A DNA stretch of 64,000 bases from Dyella tabacisoli. GTDB lineage: Bacteria; Pseudomonadota; Gammaproteobacteria; Xanthomonadales; Rhodanobacteraceae. Of this stretch, positions 1 to 10,457 are shown piece by piece; positions within the stretch are counted from its first letter, which is position 1, and every line of letters starts with the position of its first letter. The position numbers and the translations under genes are program-made. Location of the stretch: positions 620,001 through 684,000 of the forward strand of contig NZ_KZ857173.1 in assembly GCF_003350925.1 (NCBI RefSeq), written 5' to 3'. The notes beneath the pieces are model-generated. The model was given only the letters and a program-made list of their open reading frames with translations, ran no database searches and had not been told where the DNA came from.

Positions 1-2167
1 GAATGGATTTACGCAGCGCGGCAGGCAACGCTTTGGGATCGCTAGCCTGAGCCTTATAGCGGCGCAACGATTCCTGCACTACGGCCGGATCACCCAGCTT
101 GCTGAGTGCCCCGATTAGCTCGATGCGCAGAATCTTTACCGACGTAGCTTCATCCGGGCGCTCCTGCCAGCCAATGCGAATGAACACCGGCCCCAGTCGC
201 GCAATGGCGAACTTGCGAAATGCCGTCTGTCGCGTGGCATCGCCATCGTAGTAACTGTCAAGGCTTGCCAGTTTTCCGGCAATGTCGCCCCAGATCTGCG
301 GGTCAGCATCGATCGAGGTCGCCTTGACCAGATCCAGGTAATCCGACACCGGCTGCAATCCGGCCATGCCCAGCGCCCAGGTATCGCCCGACAAGCCAAG
401 CTGGTCGATCGGTGCGATCTTGGCGTAGCTGTCCTTGATCGCCGCGAACTGAGCCGGCGCATACAGCGTGCGGTAATAACCGCTTTGACCGGCATTGACG
501 ATGACCGGACCACAGCCGGGCACATCGAGCGTGGCATGCCCGCCACTCACTAGCGTGCTTACCGGTGAGGTCGCGCCAACAGCTTGTGCAATCACCGGCA
601 CCCGCCACGACAACGGCTTTTTGTTCGGGCGATCTTTGGTGAACTCGCCCTGCGCCAGCGTCAGCGTCGTCTTGCCGGCCGTGCAAGCCGCCGCTTCGAC
701 ACGAATCATCGGCACGCCCGGCTGCAAAGTGAAGTCGTGGGCAATGGCGGTAACCGGCTTGCCCGCAGTAGCCTCCACTTCGCGCCACAAATCGTCGGAT
801 ACCGTATTGCTGTAGGCGTGCGCCTTCATATAACGGCGCACGCCCTCGCGCCATGTATCGGCACCTACATAACCCTCAAGCATGCGGATGACCGCCTCAC
901 CCTTGGAATAGGTGATGGCATCAAAAGCCTGACTGGCCTGCTCTACTGTCTCTACGTGCTGCACCACCGGATGCGTGGTGGCAATGGCATCGCGCTCCAT
1001 GGCGCCTTCACGCACATCCACCGCCGACAACGCGGTGTTCCATTCCGGGTGTAGCTTCTCGGTGGTGCGCGCAGCCATCCACGACGCAAAGCCTTCGTTG
1101 AGCCACAGATCATCCCACCAACGCATGGTCACCAAGTCGCCAAACCACTGGTGCGCCATCTCATGTGCGGCAATGGAGAACACCTCCTCTTTGTCGGCCT
1201 GGGTCGAGATCGAGGGGTCCAGCAGCAGGGCATATTCAAAAGTGTAGATGGCGCCCCAGTTCTCCATCGCGCCGAAGAACTGGCTGCGTCCGGGCGAGGC
1301 GATATTGTCGAGCTTGGGCAACGGGTATGGCGTACCAAAGTATTCGTTGTATTCGTGCAGTACCGCCTTGGCCGAATCCAGCGCAAAGGTCGCCTGCGAC
1401 ACCGCCCCCTTCTGCGTAATGACGCCGATTTCGGTGCCATCGGATTGCGTGGTGGCCCGCTCGAATTCGCCAAGCCCGAAGAACAGCAGATAAGTGGACA
1501 TCTTCGGCGACGGCGCAAAGCGCACCCGCGCCAAACCGCCGCCCAGATCCGTCTTCTGCGCCACCGGCATATTGCTTACAGCCATCTGCTCGGCCGGTAC
1601 CGTGGCCTCCAGCGTGAAGGTTGCCTTATACGCAGGCTCGTCCCATGACGGAATGAAACGGCGCGCATCGGAATTCTCAAACTGCGTATACAGCGCGCGC
1701 TTGTTGCCGGCCTTGGTGTCGTAATCGATCACAAACAAGCCATTGGCCTGGGTGCCGATCTTGCCGGTGTAAGTCATCGAAAGCTGATAGCTGCCTGGGG
1801 CAATCGGCTGCGCCCAGGTAAATGTCGCCGTCTGCGCGGCCGCATCCACCGTCACTTTCGGCGCGGAGTACATGACCTTCTTGCCGCCCACGGGCATCAG
1901 GCTCACCCCCGAAAACTTCATGTCGATGGCGTTGAGGGTGATGCTGGTCGTGGGTTGCAATACCTCGATATTGACCCCCACCTTGCCGTCAAAGCTCAGC
2001 GACTCGGCATGCGGCGTCACTGATACGTCGTAATGCGTAGGCCGTACGCTGCGCGGCAACTGGGTGGTGGTGAGCACGGCGGTGGACGCTTTGGGCGCAT
2101 CGGCCACAGCCGCCATAGACACGCCGGCAAGTGCCAAGGCAATTGCGGTAACCAGATAACGACGCAT
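1..2167 (-). CDS. M1 family zinc aminopeptidase, C-terminus cut by window edge
   Basis: Exported metallo-aminopeptidase that removes N-terminal residues from peptides. The frame is open from the ATG at 2167 to base 1, giving about 722 residues without the C-terminus. A Sec signal peptide (MRRYLVTAIALALAGVSMAA) is followed by the M1 beta-sandwich domain. The exopeptidase motif GAMENWG is at about residues 299-305. The zinc site HEMAH is at 335-339, with the third ligand in WLNEGF at about 358, which is the classical HExxH-x18-E spacing. The domain order fits the puromycin-sensitive/ERAP-like branch rather than E. coli PepN, and the signal peptide places it in the periplasm or outside. No operon partner is visible. 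The family call is secure; substrate preference cannot be read from the sequence. Confidence 0.93.
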   Translation of the reverse strand, partial: MRRYLVTAIALALAGVSMAAVADAPKASTAVLTTTQLPRSVRPTHYDVSVTPHAESLSFDGKVGVNIEVLQPTTSITLNAIDMKFSGVSLMPVGGKKVMYSAPKVTVDAAAQTATFTWAQPIAPGSYQLSMTYTGKIGTQANGLFVIDYDTKAGNKRALYTQFENSDARRFIPSWDEPAYKATFTLEATVPAEQMAVSNMPVAQKTDLGGGLARVRFAPSPKMSTYLLFFGLGEFERATTQSDGTEIGVITQKGAVSQATFALDSAKAVLHEYNEYFGTPYPLPKLDNIASPGRSQFFGAMENWGAIYTFEYALLLDPSISTQADKEEVFSIAAHEMAHQWFGDLVTMRWWDDLWLNEGFASWMAARTTEKLHPEWNTALSAVDVREGAMERDAIATTHPVVQHVETVEQASQAFDAITYSKGEAVIRMLEGYVGADTWREGVRRYMKAHAYSNTVSDDLWREVEATAGKPVTAIAHDFTLQPGVPMIRVEAAACTAGKTTLTLAQGEFTKDRPNKKPLSWRVPVIAQAVGATSPVSTLVSGGHATLDVPGCGPVIVNAGQSGYYRTLYAPAQFAAIKDSYAKIAPIDQLGLSGDTWALGMAGLQPVSDYLDLVKATSIDADPQIWGDIAGKLASLDSYYDGDATRQTAFRKFAIARLGPVFIRIGWQERPDEATSVKILRIELIGALSKLGDPAVVQESLRRYKAQASDPKALPAALRKSI

Positions 2168-2436
2168 GACATCCCCTCATAACAAGTAGCGGCCCAACAG
2201 GCCAGAAACTGACGCGCAAGCGCGGACAGCAAAAGAACGAACGTTGACCCGCGGATGGTGACTGCCAACGGCACTGCCGAAACACCGCCGAAAGTCATGG
2301 CAGAGGCAACTGATGTACCTCACCGGCCTCGGGGTCGACCGGGGTCAGATAGAACCACCGCAAGTTTTCGCCCTTTCATTGGGTAAAGAGCCATAGAGCG
2401 ACCGTACTTTGCGCAGATCGCTTACGCGCTGGCGCA
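2168..2436. other. Gene-poor spacer with a possible decayed C-terminal tail
   Basis: No complete gene is convincing here. On the minus strand a short open stretch ending at the TGA at 2295-2297 reads like the last residues of a lost protein (LRWFYLTPVDPEAGEVHQ). It is preceded by a stop about 75 bases upstream, so at most a remnant survives. The rest is leader sequence for the aminopeptidase. Confidence 0.3.
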
Positions 2437-2884
2437 TCAATAGTTCAGGTGCGGGCTCAGCAAATGCAATGAAAAGGCAACCCAGATAGCCGCAAAGCAG
2501 GCAAGCAGCAATGCCGCGCTGTTGAGCTTGCGCCATAGATGCCCAGGCTCGCGCCACGCATGGCGTGCACTGGCCGCTACCGCGAAAGTACCGACAACCG
2601 CCAGGATGTCAAAAAACGGCACCACGCGAACCTTGCCGTCGAAATGATTGCCGATGTTGGCTCTGCTGCTTCGGGCTCGCGGCGCACAGATTCTTGGCGG
2701 TCTCTTCAAAGTCTGCCGTATGCGTCACCAACTCGTGCAGGGTAATCGGTTTGCCTTCGCACGGCGGGATGGTCACGTCTTGATCGAGGTCCAGCTTGCC
2801 TTGCTCGACCCATTGCATCACCCCGGTCCACATAAACGTCTTGGAGATCGAGCCAGGGCGAAACAGCGTCGGTGCCGGGTCACA
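2437..2884 (-). pseudogene. Remnant of a serine beta-lactamase-family (class C like) membrane protein
   Basis: Two pieces of one serine hydrolase (beta-lactamase/penicillin-binding family) remain in different frames. The upstream piece, about 2660-2884, reads PTLFRPGSISKTFMWTGVMQ and then EQGKLDLDQDV and ITLHELVTHTADFEETAKNL. It contains the S-x-x-K nucleophile box (SISK) but has no start codon, because a TGA precedes it at 2885-2887. The reading then jumps frame near 2650-2670 to a C-terminal segment with hydrophobic helices (VVPFFDILAVVGTFAVA, ALLLACFAAIWVAFSLHLL) ending in SPHLNY-stop at 2437. Such C-terminal helices occur in membrane-attached members of this family. Most of the hydrolase domain between the two pieces is missing, so this is a deletion pseudogene. 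Confidence 0.6.
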
Positions 2885-2951
2885 TCAAGAGCGCACGCGA
2901 AGCGCGCGTTCTCTACAATGCTGCCCTTTTTGCAGCTCGCTGGATTGCACT

Positions 2952-3752
2952 ATGGATATTGTCGTCAACGAAGAACTCAAGGCCTATATCGACCCGCTGA
3001 CCGCCGATGAGCATGAGGCGCTGGAGCGCAGCATCCTTACCGAAGGCTGCCGCGACGCCCTGGTGCTATGGGACAACATCCTCGTGGATGGCCACAACCG
3101 CTACGGCATCTGCCGCAAGCACGATCTGCCGTTCCAGACCGTGCAGCACACCCACTTCAGCTCTATCGAAGACGTGCATCTGTGGATGATTAACCAACAT
3201 CTGGGGCGGCGCAGCGTGTCCGATTTTCAACGCGGCGTGCTGGCGCTGCGCAAGCGCGAGATTCTCGCCGAACGGCAAGCCCGCGCACCGGAGCCAGAGG
3301 CCGCCGCGCAAATGGCACCAACAGCATCCGACGATCAAGTGGAAAGCACGGCCGCTGATGCACCGCCACCCACGCCACTGAAAAACCGCGAAGCGATCGC
3401 CCGCGAAGCACGCTTAAGCAGCAACCAGGTTGTGTTGATCGAGAAGATTCAAAAGCAGGCAGCCCCCGAAGTTGTCGCGGCCGTGAAGTCCGGCACCATA
3501 TCGATCAATGCCGCCGCAGCCGTGGCGACGCTACCTGCCGAAGAACAGCGCGCTGCCGCGATGGCAGGCGGCGACGAACTCAAGCAAGCCGCCAAGCGTG
3601 TGCGCGAGTCCAAGCGCAAGCCACGCAAAGAACCGGCATCCGAGGGTATGGCCGAAGACGACGAGCTGCACATGCTACGTGCGCGCGTCGCCGAACTGAC
3701 TGCGGAGAATGAAGCACTACGCCTTCAAGTGGCAGCGCTGCAAGAACAGTAA
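2952..3752 (+). CDS. Solitary ParB/RepB N-terminal-domain protein with C-terminal coiled coil
   Basis: 266-residue cytoplasmic protein, probably DNA-binding. The first ~100 residues look like a ParB/Srx-type nucleotide-binding domain, with DGHNRYGIC (46-54) in the position of the ParB GxxRxxA-type box. The middle (about 140-190) has a helical segment with LSSNQVVLIEKIQ that could be the helix-turn-helix part. The C-terminus (about 235-266) is a leucine-heptad coiled coil (MLRARVAELTAENEAL). The ATG at 2952 is chosen over in-frame codons upstream because the recognisable domain starts there. There is no parA partner and no plasmid gene nearby, so a role in partition is not supported; related plasmid replication/partition-like proteins occur alone on chromosomes. 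Function is unknown. Confidence 0.75.
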   Translation: MDIVVNEELKAYIDPLTADEHEALERSILTEGCRDALVLWDNILVDGHNRYGICRKHDLPFQTVQHTHFSSIEDVHLWMINQHLGRRSVSDFQRGVLALRKREILAERQARAPEPEAAAQMAPTASDDQVESTAADAPPPTPLKNREAIAREARLSSNQVVLIEKIQKQAAPEVVAAVKSGTISINAAAAVATLPAEEQRAAAMAGGDELKQAAKRVRESKRKPRKEPASEGMAEDDELHMLRARVAELTAENEALRLQVAALQEQ

Positions 3753-3909
3753 AGACGATTGCCGCTGCGGTAATCGCGTATGGGCTGCGTCAAGCCGTGG
3801 TGGCGACGCGCCTAGCGAATGGCATGCCCAATCATGTCGATTTCGATAGGGATCGCCTGACTCAATCCTGATAAGGGAAATGAGGTCGACATCAGGCTCG
3901 CTTAAATAA

Positions 3910-3931
3910 AATTTTCCCGATCGGGAAAATT
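3910..3931. promoter_or_regulatory. Perfect 22-bp palindrome
   Basis: AATTTTCCCGATCGGGAAAA plus TT reads identically on both strands. It lies in the spacer between the ParB-like gene and the purA terminator. With A/T arms and a CCCGATCGGG core it could be a dimeric regulator operator or a ParB-type binding site. No function is proven. Confidence 0.45.
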
Positions 3932-3967
3932 ACACCAGGGTATTCGTGTTTCCTCTGACCCGAAAAC

Positions 3968-3994
3968 AAAAAGCCCCGCGATGCGGGGCTTTTT
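3968..3994 (-). terminator. Intrinsic terminator downstream of purA
   Basis: A 12-bp inverted repeat (AAAAAGCCCCGC / GCGGGGCTTTTT) with a 3-base loop is followed by a T-run on either strand. It sits 20 bases past the purA stop and can also end transcription from the plus-strand ParB-like gene. Confidence 0.85.
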
Positions 3995-4013
3995 GCTTGA
4001 CCATTGATCGCTA

Positions 4014-5471
<1,458 letters not shown>

Positions 5472-6338
5472 TTATCGCTTGCCGGCGCTGTCGTTGAAGT
5501 AGCGCAGGAACTCGGAATCCGGCTTGAGTACGAGTACGCCCTTGCCGTCTTCAAACGATTTTTTGTAAGCGGACTGGCTGCGATAGAAGGCGAAGAACTC
5601 GGGATCTTGTCCGTAAGCTTGCGCGTAAATCGCTGCGGCCTGCGCATCGCCCGAACCGCGTACGGAGGCGGCGTCGCGCTCGGCATCGGCGATCAGCACG
5701 GTGCGTTGACGGTCGGCATCGGCCTGGATCGTCTCGGCGGCTTGCTGGCCGGTGGAGCGCAACTCGTTAGCGAGTTGCAAACGCTCGGAGCGCATGCGCT
5801 TATAAACCGACTCGCTGACCTCCTTGGGTAGATCGATACGCTTGATGCGCACGTCGACCACGGTAATGCCCAGGCTCTTGCGTGCAGCCGCATCGGTTTG
5901 TTTGCGCACGCGCTCGGTAATGTCTTTGCGGCCACCGGCGATCAGCTCTTGCAGCGTGCGCGCATTGAATTCGAAACGCAGGGCGTCTTTGACGATGGGG
6001 GTCAGCCGATTCGCCGCTTGCAACTCGGCGCCGGCCGTGGCGCGGTAGTAGGCCGCGTTGTCGGCAATGCGCCATTTCACGTAGAAGTCGACGTCGACGC
6101 TCTTTTTCTCGGAGCTGAAGTAACGCTCCGGCTGGGCTTCGAGGGTCAGGATGCGATTGTCGAACAACTGGCTTTGCTGGATCAGCGGTACTTTGAAATG
6201 CAGGCCGGGTTTGTCACCCGTGCGCACGATTTTGCCGAACTGCATCACCAAGGCAGTTTCGCCTTCGTGAACGATGAACATGCTGTTGAAGCCGAGCAAT
6301 ACGGCCAGCACGACGAGAATACCGGAGATGTATTTCAT
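5472..6338 (-). CDS. hflC: HflC, membrane modulator of FtsH protease
   Basis: 288-residue SPFH/prohibitin-family protein that pairs with HflK in a large periplasm-exposed ring around the FtsH protease and limits its access to membrane substrates. One N-terminal membrane helix (KYISGILVVLAVLLGFNSMF) is followed by the band-7 domain (QFGKIVRTGDKPGLHFKVP) and a long charged helical region (RMRSERLQLANELRSTG onward). The start ATG at 6338 overlaps the hflK stop by four bases (ATGA), indicating translational coupling. Size and domain order match known HflC. Confidence 0.96.
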   Translation of the reverse strand: MKYISGILVVLAVLLGFNSMFIVHEGETALVMQFGKIVRTGDKPGLHFKVPLIQQSQLFDNRILTLEAQPERYFSSEKKSVDVDFYVKWRIADNAAYYRATAGAELQAANRLTPIVKDALRFEFNARTLQELIAGGRKDITERVRKQTDAAARKSLGITVVDVRIKRIDLPKEVSESVYKRMRSERLQLANELRSTGQQAAETIQADADRQRTVLIADAERDAASVRGSGDAQAAAIYAQAYGQDPEFFAFYRSQSAYKKSFEDGKGVLVLKPDSEFLRYFNDSAGKR

Positions 6339-7492
6339 GGCTGTTTATCCTTGCCGGTCGAGGCATCCGTGGCAGGCGCGCCCTGCATGGTGACGCCGGG
6401 CAGATCCTTCACTGCACCTGCCCCCTGGCGATCGAGCGGCAGGTAGATCATGTTGCGGCCACCGCTGCCGTCCAGCACTTTGGGGTTGTTCGACATCACG
6501 TCTTCGACGGTTTCCAGCCACAGGCGGCGGCGGGTAACCTCCGGCGCGGCGCGGTATTCCTTGAGGATGAGATTGAAGCGTGAAGCGTCGCCGGTGGCGC
6601 GGGCCACGCGCTCGGCGCTATAGCCTTGTGCCTGGGCCGAGATGCGTGCGGCCTCACCCCGTGCCACTGGCACGACCTGGCTGGCATAGGCGCGAGCCTT
6701 GTTCTCGGTACCCTGCTTGTCTTCGCGCGCGGAGTTGACGTCGTCGAAGGCGTCTTTGACGTCCTGCGGCGGCGCGACGTTCTGGAAGCTGACGTCGGTA
6801 ATCATCAAGCCCGAGTCGTAGCCGTCCAGCGTGGTTTGCAGAATTTCGCGGGTTTGCTGCTGCAAGGTGTCGCGCGTCTGTGCCGGCACGGGGGCAGGCA
6901 CGTGCGCGGTGGCTCCGCCTGATGCCGCAACGGCCGGCATCGCCACAACCGGCTGCTCGCCAGGGCTGGTGAGGATGTTATCCATCACGTTGGCGCCGAC
7001 CACCGAGCGCACGGCGGCTTCGGCGGCCTGCTTGAGGGTGTCCTCGGGGTCACGGGTGGAGAACAGAAATTTGCGTGCGTCGGAAACCTGGTACTGCACG
7101 TTGAAATCGACCGCAATGATGTTTTCATCGCTGGTCAGCATGCTCACCTTGTCGTTGACCGAGCGAATCTCGGTGGTGCCGATCTTGGTCACCGTCTCGA
7201 TGGGCCGGGGCAGCTTGAAGTGGAAGCCAGGCCCCAAAGTGCGCGCGTATTGACCAAAGCGCAGCACCACGCCCGACTGGCGGGCATCGACGATGGTGTA
7301 GCTGCTAAGCAGCAGCCAGGCCAGCAACAAAGCCAGCACGATGGTGAAAATGCCGCCGGAACCACCGCCAAACTTGCCCAAACGTGCCTTGAGCTGCTTG
7401 AGCAGATCCTCAAAGTTCGGCTTGCTGCCATTCTGGCGCTGCTTGTTCCAGGGGTCGCGCTGCCCGTTATTACCGGGTTCGTTCCAGGCCAT
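6335..7492 (-). CDS. hflK: HflK, membrane modulator of FtsH protease
   Basis: 385-residue partner of HflC. The ATG at 7492 gives the typical N-terminus MAWNEPGNNGQRDPW with a hydrophilic, Gly/Asn-rich cytoplasmic tail. A single membrane helix (IFTIVLALLLAWLLLSSYTI) and the SPFH domain (VVLRFGQYARTLGPGFHFKLP) follow. Longer in-frame starts upstream lack this conserved beginning. The middle carries a non-conserved Ala/Pro-rich insertion (around AVAASGGATAHVPAPVPAQ) within the otherwise helical band-7 region; whether it is typical of close relatives cannot be judged here. Overlaps hflC by four bases. Confidence 0.96.
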   Translation of the reverse strand: MAWNEPGNNGQRDPWNKQRQNGSKPNFEDLLKQLKARLGKFGGGSGGIFTIVLALLLAWLLLSSYTIVDARQSGVVLRFGQYARTLGPGFHFKLPRPIETVTKIGTTEIRSVNDKVSMLTSDENIIAVDFNVQYQVSDARKFLFSTRDPEDTLKQAAEAAVRSVVGANVMDNILTSPGEQPVVAMPAVAASGGATAHVPAPVPAQTRDTLQQQTREILQTTLDGYDSGLMITDVSFQNVAPPQDVKDAFDDVNSAREDKQGTENKARAYASQVVPVARGEAARISAQAQGYSAERVARATGDASRFNLILKEYRAAPEVTRRRLWLETVEDVMSNNPKVLDGSGGRNMIYLPLDRQGAGAVKDLPGVTMQGAPATDASTGKDKQP

Positions 7493-7667
7493 GGTCAGTC
7501 TCCTTGAGGCCGCAGGGAGGCCGGCAACATCGGCCGGGGATGCGTTGAACGGGATAACACATGGTGTCATGTCGCGTATCTGGCAAGAGCGCCCCGCTGA
7601 CGCAATTGCCCGCACAAACATCGGGGATTCTAGCAGAGCTCGCCGAAAGCGTCCGAGCCTATTCAGC

Positions 7668-8969
7668 CTATTCGACAGGACCGAGCAATTCGCGCAGCAG
7701 CTCGGCCTCGGTCGCATTGCCGCCGCTCAGTGGGGCAAGCACGCTGCGCGGGGCGTCGATATCCAGTTGCCAACCGTGCTCGTCTACCGCTTCGCCGACA
7801 ATCGCACCGGCCGCCTTAAGCCGTGAATGCAGGCGACCGGCCGACAACGGCAGGTGCAACGGGGACTGCACCCGGTCACCGCCGAGCAATTCGCCCAGCG
7901 CCTGCCGCAGCAGGTCGATACCGAGGCCACGTGCGGCCGATAGCCACACCCGCTGCGGCCGCCCCTCGGCATCGCGGTCGATGCGCGGCTCGGTACCGGC
8001 CAGGTCGATCTTGTTCATGATTTGCAACTGCGGCAGGTCGCCGGCGTCGATCTCCTCCAGCACCTTGTCGACGACGCGGTGCAGGCGCTCGCGCTCGTCA
8101 TCGGCGGCGTCGCAGACATGCAGCAGCAAGTCGGCATCGCGCGCCTCGATCAAGGTGCCGCGGAAGGCGGCAACCAGGTCGTGCGGCAGCTCGCGGATAA
8201 AACCGACGGTATCGGCCAGCACCGCCGGGCCGCAACTGAGATCCTCCAGCTTGCGCACGGTGGGATCGAGCGTGGCGAACAATTGATCGGCGGCGTAGAC
8301 GTCGCCGGTGGTCAACGCATTGAATAAGGTCGACTTACCGGCGTTGGTGTAGCCCACCAAGGCCACCCGCGGCACCGTATTGCGCATGCGCGAGCGTCGT
8401 TGCTGACCGCGCTGGGTCTGCACTTTTTCCAGCCGTTTGGTCAGCATCTTGACCCGCTCGGCGAGCAGGCGGCGGTCCAATTCAAGCTGGGTCTCACCTG
8501 GGCCACGGTTGCCGATGGCACCGCCGCGCTGGGTATCGAGATGGGTCCAGCCGCGCACCAGCCGTGTGGCGATGTGCTTGAGCTGGGCCAACTCCACCTC
8601 CAGCTTGCCCTCGTGCGAACGCGCACGCTGGGCAAAGATATCCAGGATGAGCCCCGCGCGATCGACCACGCGGATGTTGAGCAGCTTCTCGAGATTGCGC
8701 TCTTGCACCGGCGTGAGCAGGTGGTCGACCAGCACCACGTCAGCCTCTAGCGCCCGCGCGGCCTCGGCCACCTCGTCGGCCTTGCCGGTGCCGATGTAAT
8801 AGCGGGGGTTGGGGTCTTCGACGCGAGCGGCGATGCTGCCCAGTATCTCGGCGCCAGCGGACTTGGCTAGCTCGGCGAATTCTTCGGCTCGGCGCACCGC
8901 ATCGCCCTCTCCGCGCGAATGCGGGAGGACGAGTACGGCACGTTCGCCTTTCTTTTGTCTATCAAACAG
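7668..8969 (-). CDS. hflX: GTPase HflX, probable CTG start
   Basis: Ribosome-associated GTPase, about 433 residues, that splits stalled or stressed 70S ribosomes. The N-terminal HflX domain (PRYYIGTGKADE, DIFAQRARSHEGKLEVEL, GPGETQLE) is followed by a TrmE-type G domain with P-loop GYTNAGKST at about 206-214, switch region DPTVRK, DTVGFIRELPHDLV and NKID. The first recognisable GTG is at 8897, but the conserved beginning lies upstream and in frame: the codon at 8967-8969 is CTG and opens LFDRQKKGERAVLVLPH, aligning with the MFDR start of E. coli HflX. A TGA lies two codons before it and a GAGG Shine-Dalgarno element about 10 bases before. CTG initiation is therefore the best reading. It lies 21 bases after hfq. 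Confidence 0.93.
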   Translation of the reverse strand: MFDRQKKGERAVLVLPHSRGEGDAVRRAEEFAELAKSAGAEILGSIAARVEDPNPRYYIGTGKADEVAEAARALEADVVLVDHLLTPVQERNLEKLLNIRVVDRAGLILDIFAQRARSHEGKLEVELAQLKHIATRLVRGWTHLDTQRGGAIGNRGPGETQLELDRRLLAERVKMLTKRLEKVQTQRGQQRRSRMRNTVPRVALVGYTNAGKSTLFNALTTGDVYAADQLFATLDPTVRKLEDLSCGPAVLADTVGFIRELPHDLVAAFRGTLIEARDADLLLHVCDAADDERERLHRVVDKVLEEIDAGDLPQLQIMNKIDLAGTEPRIDRDAEGRPQRVWLSAARGLGIDLLRQALGELLGGDRVQSPLHLPLSAGRLHSRLKAAGAIVGEAVDEHGWQLDIDAPRSVLAPLSGGNATEAELLRELLGPVE

Positions 8970-8990
8970 AGTGGATCAACCTCAAGAAAA

Positions 8991-9260
8991 TCAGACCTCT
9001 GCCTCGGCCGGTGCGACCGTGGCTTCAGTGTGGCCATCATGGCCATTGCCGACGCGTACGTTGCGGCTGGGTACCACGGTGGAAATAGCGTGCTTGTAAA
9101 CCATCTGGCTTACCTGGTTGCGCAATAGCACTACAAACTGGTCGAACGACTCGATCGTCCCCTGCAGCTTGATGCCGTTGACCAGGTAAATGGCCACTGG
9201 GACGCGCTCGCGACGCAATGCGTTAAGAAATGGATCTTGCAAAGTCTGCCCTTTGGACAT
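8991..9260 (-). CDS. hfq: RNA chaperone Hfq
   Basis: 89-residue Sm-like protein that forms a hexamer and pairs small RNAs with their mRNA targets. The Sm fold is fully present: [20 protein letters not shown], the Sm1 region [20 protein letters not shown] and the Sm2 motif [14 protein letters not shown]. Phe/Gln of the proximal face and the arginine-rich rim (RRER) are retained. The C-terminal tail ([18 protein letters not shown]) is short and acidic, unlike the long tail of E. coli Hfq. It lies between miaA (238-base gap) and hflX, the conserved gammaproteobacterial order. Confidence 0.97.
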   Translation of the reverse strand: MSKGQTLQDPFLNALRRERVPVAIYLVNGIKLQGTIESFDQFVVLLRNQVSQMVYKHAISTVVPSRNVRVGNGHDGHTEATVAPAEAEV

Positions 9261-9498
9261 TTGTTTTTCTCCCCTCGCAGCGAACGGGTCGGATAAAAGA
9301 CGCGCAACGCGCCCCGACCCAAGGCGAAGGAATATTAACCGCTTTTAAATTCTTGATGAAAGAGCACTTTCACTCTTTCGAAACTCCGCAACCGCCTTCA
9401 CCTCAACTAGACACGAGATGCTTGCCGTTATTTCAGGTGGGGGTGCCTGCGAGCCGGTTCAATGGCCCACCCGATCCATTGGCAGCGGAAACGGCGAC

Positions 9499-10455
9499 TC
9501 AACGCTGTCGAACAGGCTGCAGGAACCCTTGCAAGGCATCCTCGGCCTGCTCTCGCAAATTCACTCGATCGGGATCGAACACCCGCGCGTCGAGTTCGCT
9601 ACGCAGCCAGGTGATCTGCCGCTTGGCCAACTGCCTCGTGGCGAACACGCCTTTGTCGCGAAAAGTCGCGGCATCGATCTGCCCTTCCAGATGCTCCCAG
9701 GCCTGGCGATAGCCCACTGCCCGGATCGCCGGCAAGTCGGCATGTAAATCCCCGCGCTCACGCAAGGCACGCACCTCGTCGAGAAAACCATCCGCCAACA
9801 TGGTGTCGAATCGCTGGGCGATACGCTCGTGCAAGGGAGCACGGTCGCCGGGCAACAACGCCAGTTTCAGCACGCGCCAGGGAAACCGCTCGCCACTGCC
9901 CCCTTGCTGCTGCTCGCTCAGCGGGCGCCCCGTCAGCTCGATCACCTCTAAGGCGCGTTGTAAGCGCTGTACGTCGCCTGGCTTGATACGTTCGGCTGCC
10001 ACAGGGTCCAGGGCGGCCAATCGCTGGTGCATCGCCCCCCATCCCACCTGCCCCGCCTCAGCGGCTAGCCGGGCGCGCAGTGCCGGGTCGGCTTCAGGCA
10101 ATCGCGACAGACCGCGTTGCAGCGCACGAAAGTACAGGCCGGTGCCGCCAACCAGTAAAGGCACCTGCCCTGCGTTATGGACGCGCTCCATGGCGGCAAG
10201 GGCGTCGGCACGAAAATCAGCCGCCGAGTACGGCTGGGCCGGATCGCGGATGTCGATCAGCGCGTGCGGATAACGCGCCAGCGTCGCCGCATCGGGCTTG
10301 GCCGTGCCGATGTCCATGCCGCGATAGACCAGGGCCGAGTCGACACTAATCAAACCCATTGGAAAACGATCGGCCAAAGCACACGCAAGCGCCGTCTTGC
10401 CCGATGCCGTCGGCCCCATCAAGAAGACCGCTAGCGGGCGGACGTCGACACTCAT
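9499..10455 (-). CDS. miaA: tRNA dimethylallyltransferase
   Basis: 318-residue enzyme that adds a dimethylallyl group to A37 of tRNAs reading UNN codons, the first step to ms2i6A. The P-loop [11 protein letters not shown] is near the N-terminus, followed by [19 protein letters not shown] and the conserved [13 protein letters not shown]; the C-terminal domain carries [19 protein letters not shown] and [15 protein letters not shown]. The ATG at 10455 is preferred; a TTG six bases upstream is also in frame but overlaps the previous gene's stop. It follows the small secreted-protein gene by two bases, so the two are probably cotranscribed. Confidence 0.96.
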   Translation of the reverse strand: MSVDVRPLAVFLMGPTASGKTALACALADRFPMGLISVDSALVYRGMDIGTAKPDAATLARYPHALIDIRDPAQPYSAADFRADALAAMERVHNAGQVPLLVGGTGLYFRALQRGLSRLPEADPALRARLAAEAGQVGWGAMHQRLAALDPVAAERIKPGDVQRLQRALEVIELTGRPLSEQQQGGSGERFPWRVLKLALLPGDRAPLHERIAQRFDTMLADGFLDEVRALRERGDLHADLPAIRAVGYRQAWEHLEGQIDAATFRDKGVFATRQLAKRQITWLRSELDARVFDPDRVNLREQAEDALQGFLQPVRQR

Positions 10456-10457
10456 GC

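Noticed and set aside
1129-1518. Apparent minus-strand 129-residue frame inside the aminopeptidase
   Set aside because: Out of frame with GAMEN and HEMAH; the real frame is continuous across the region.
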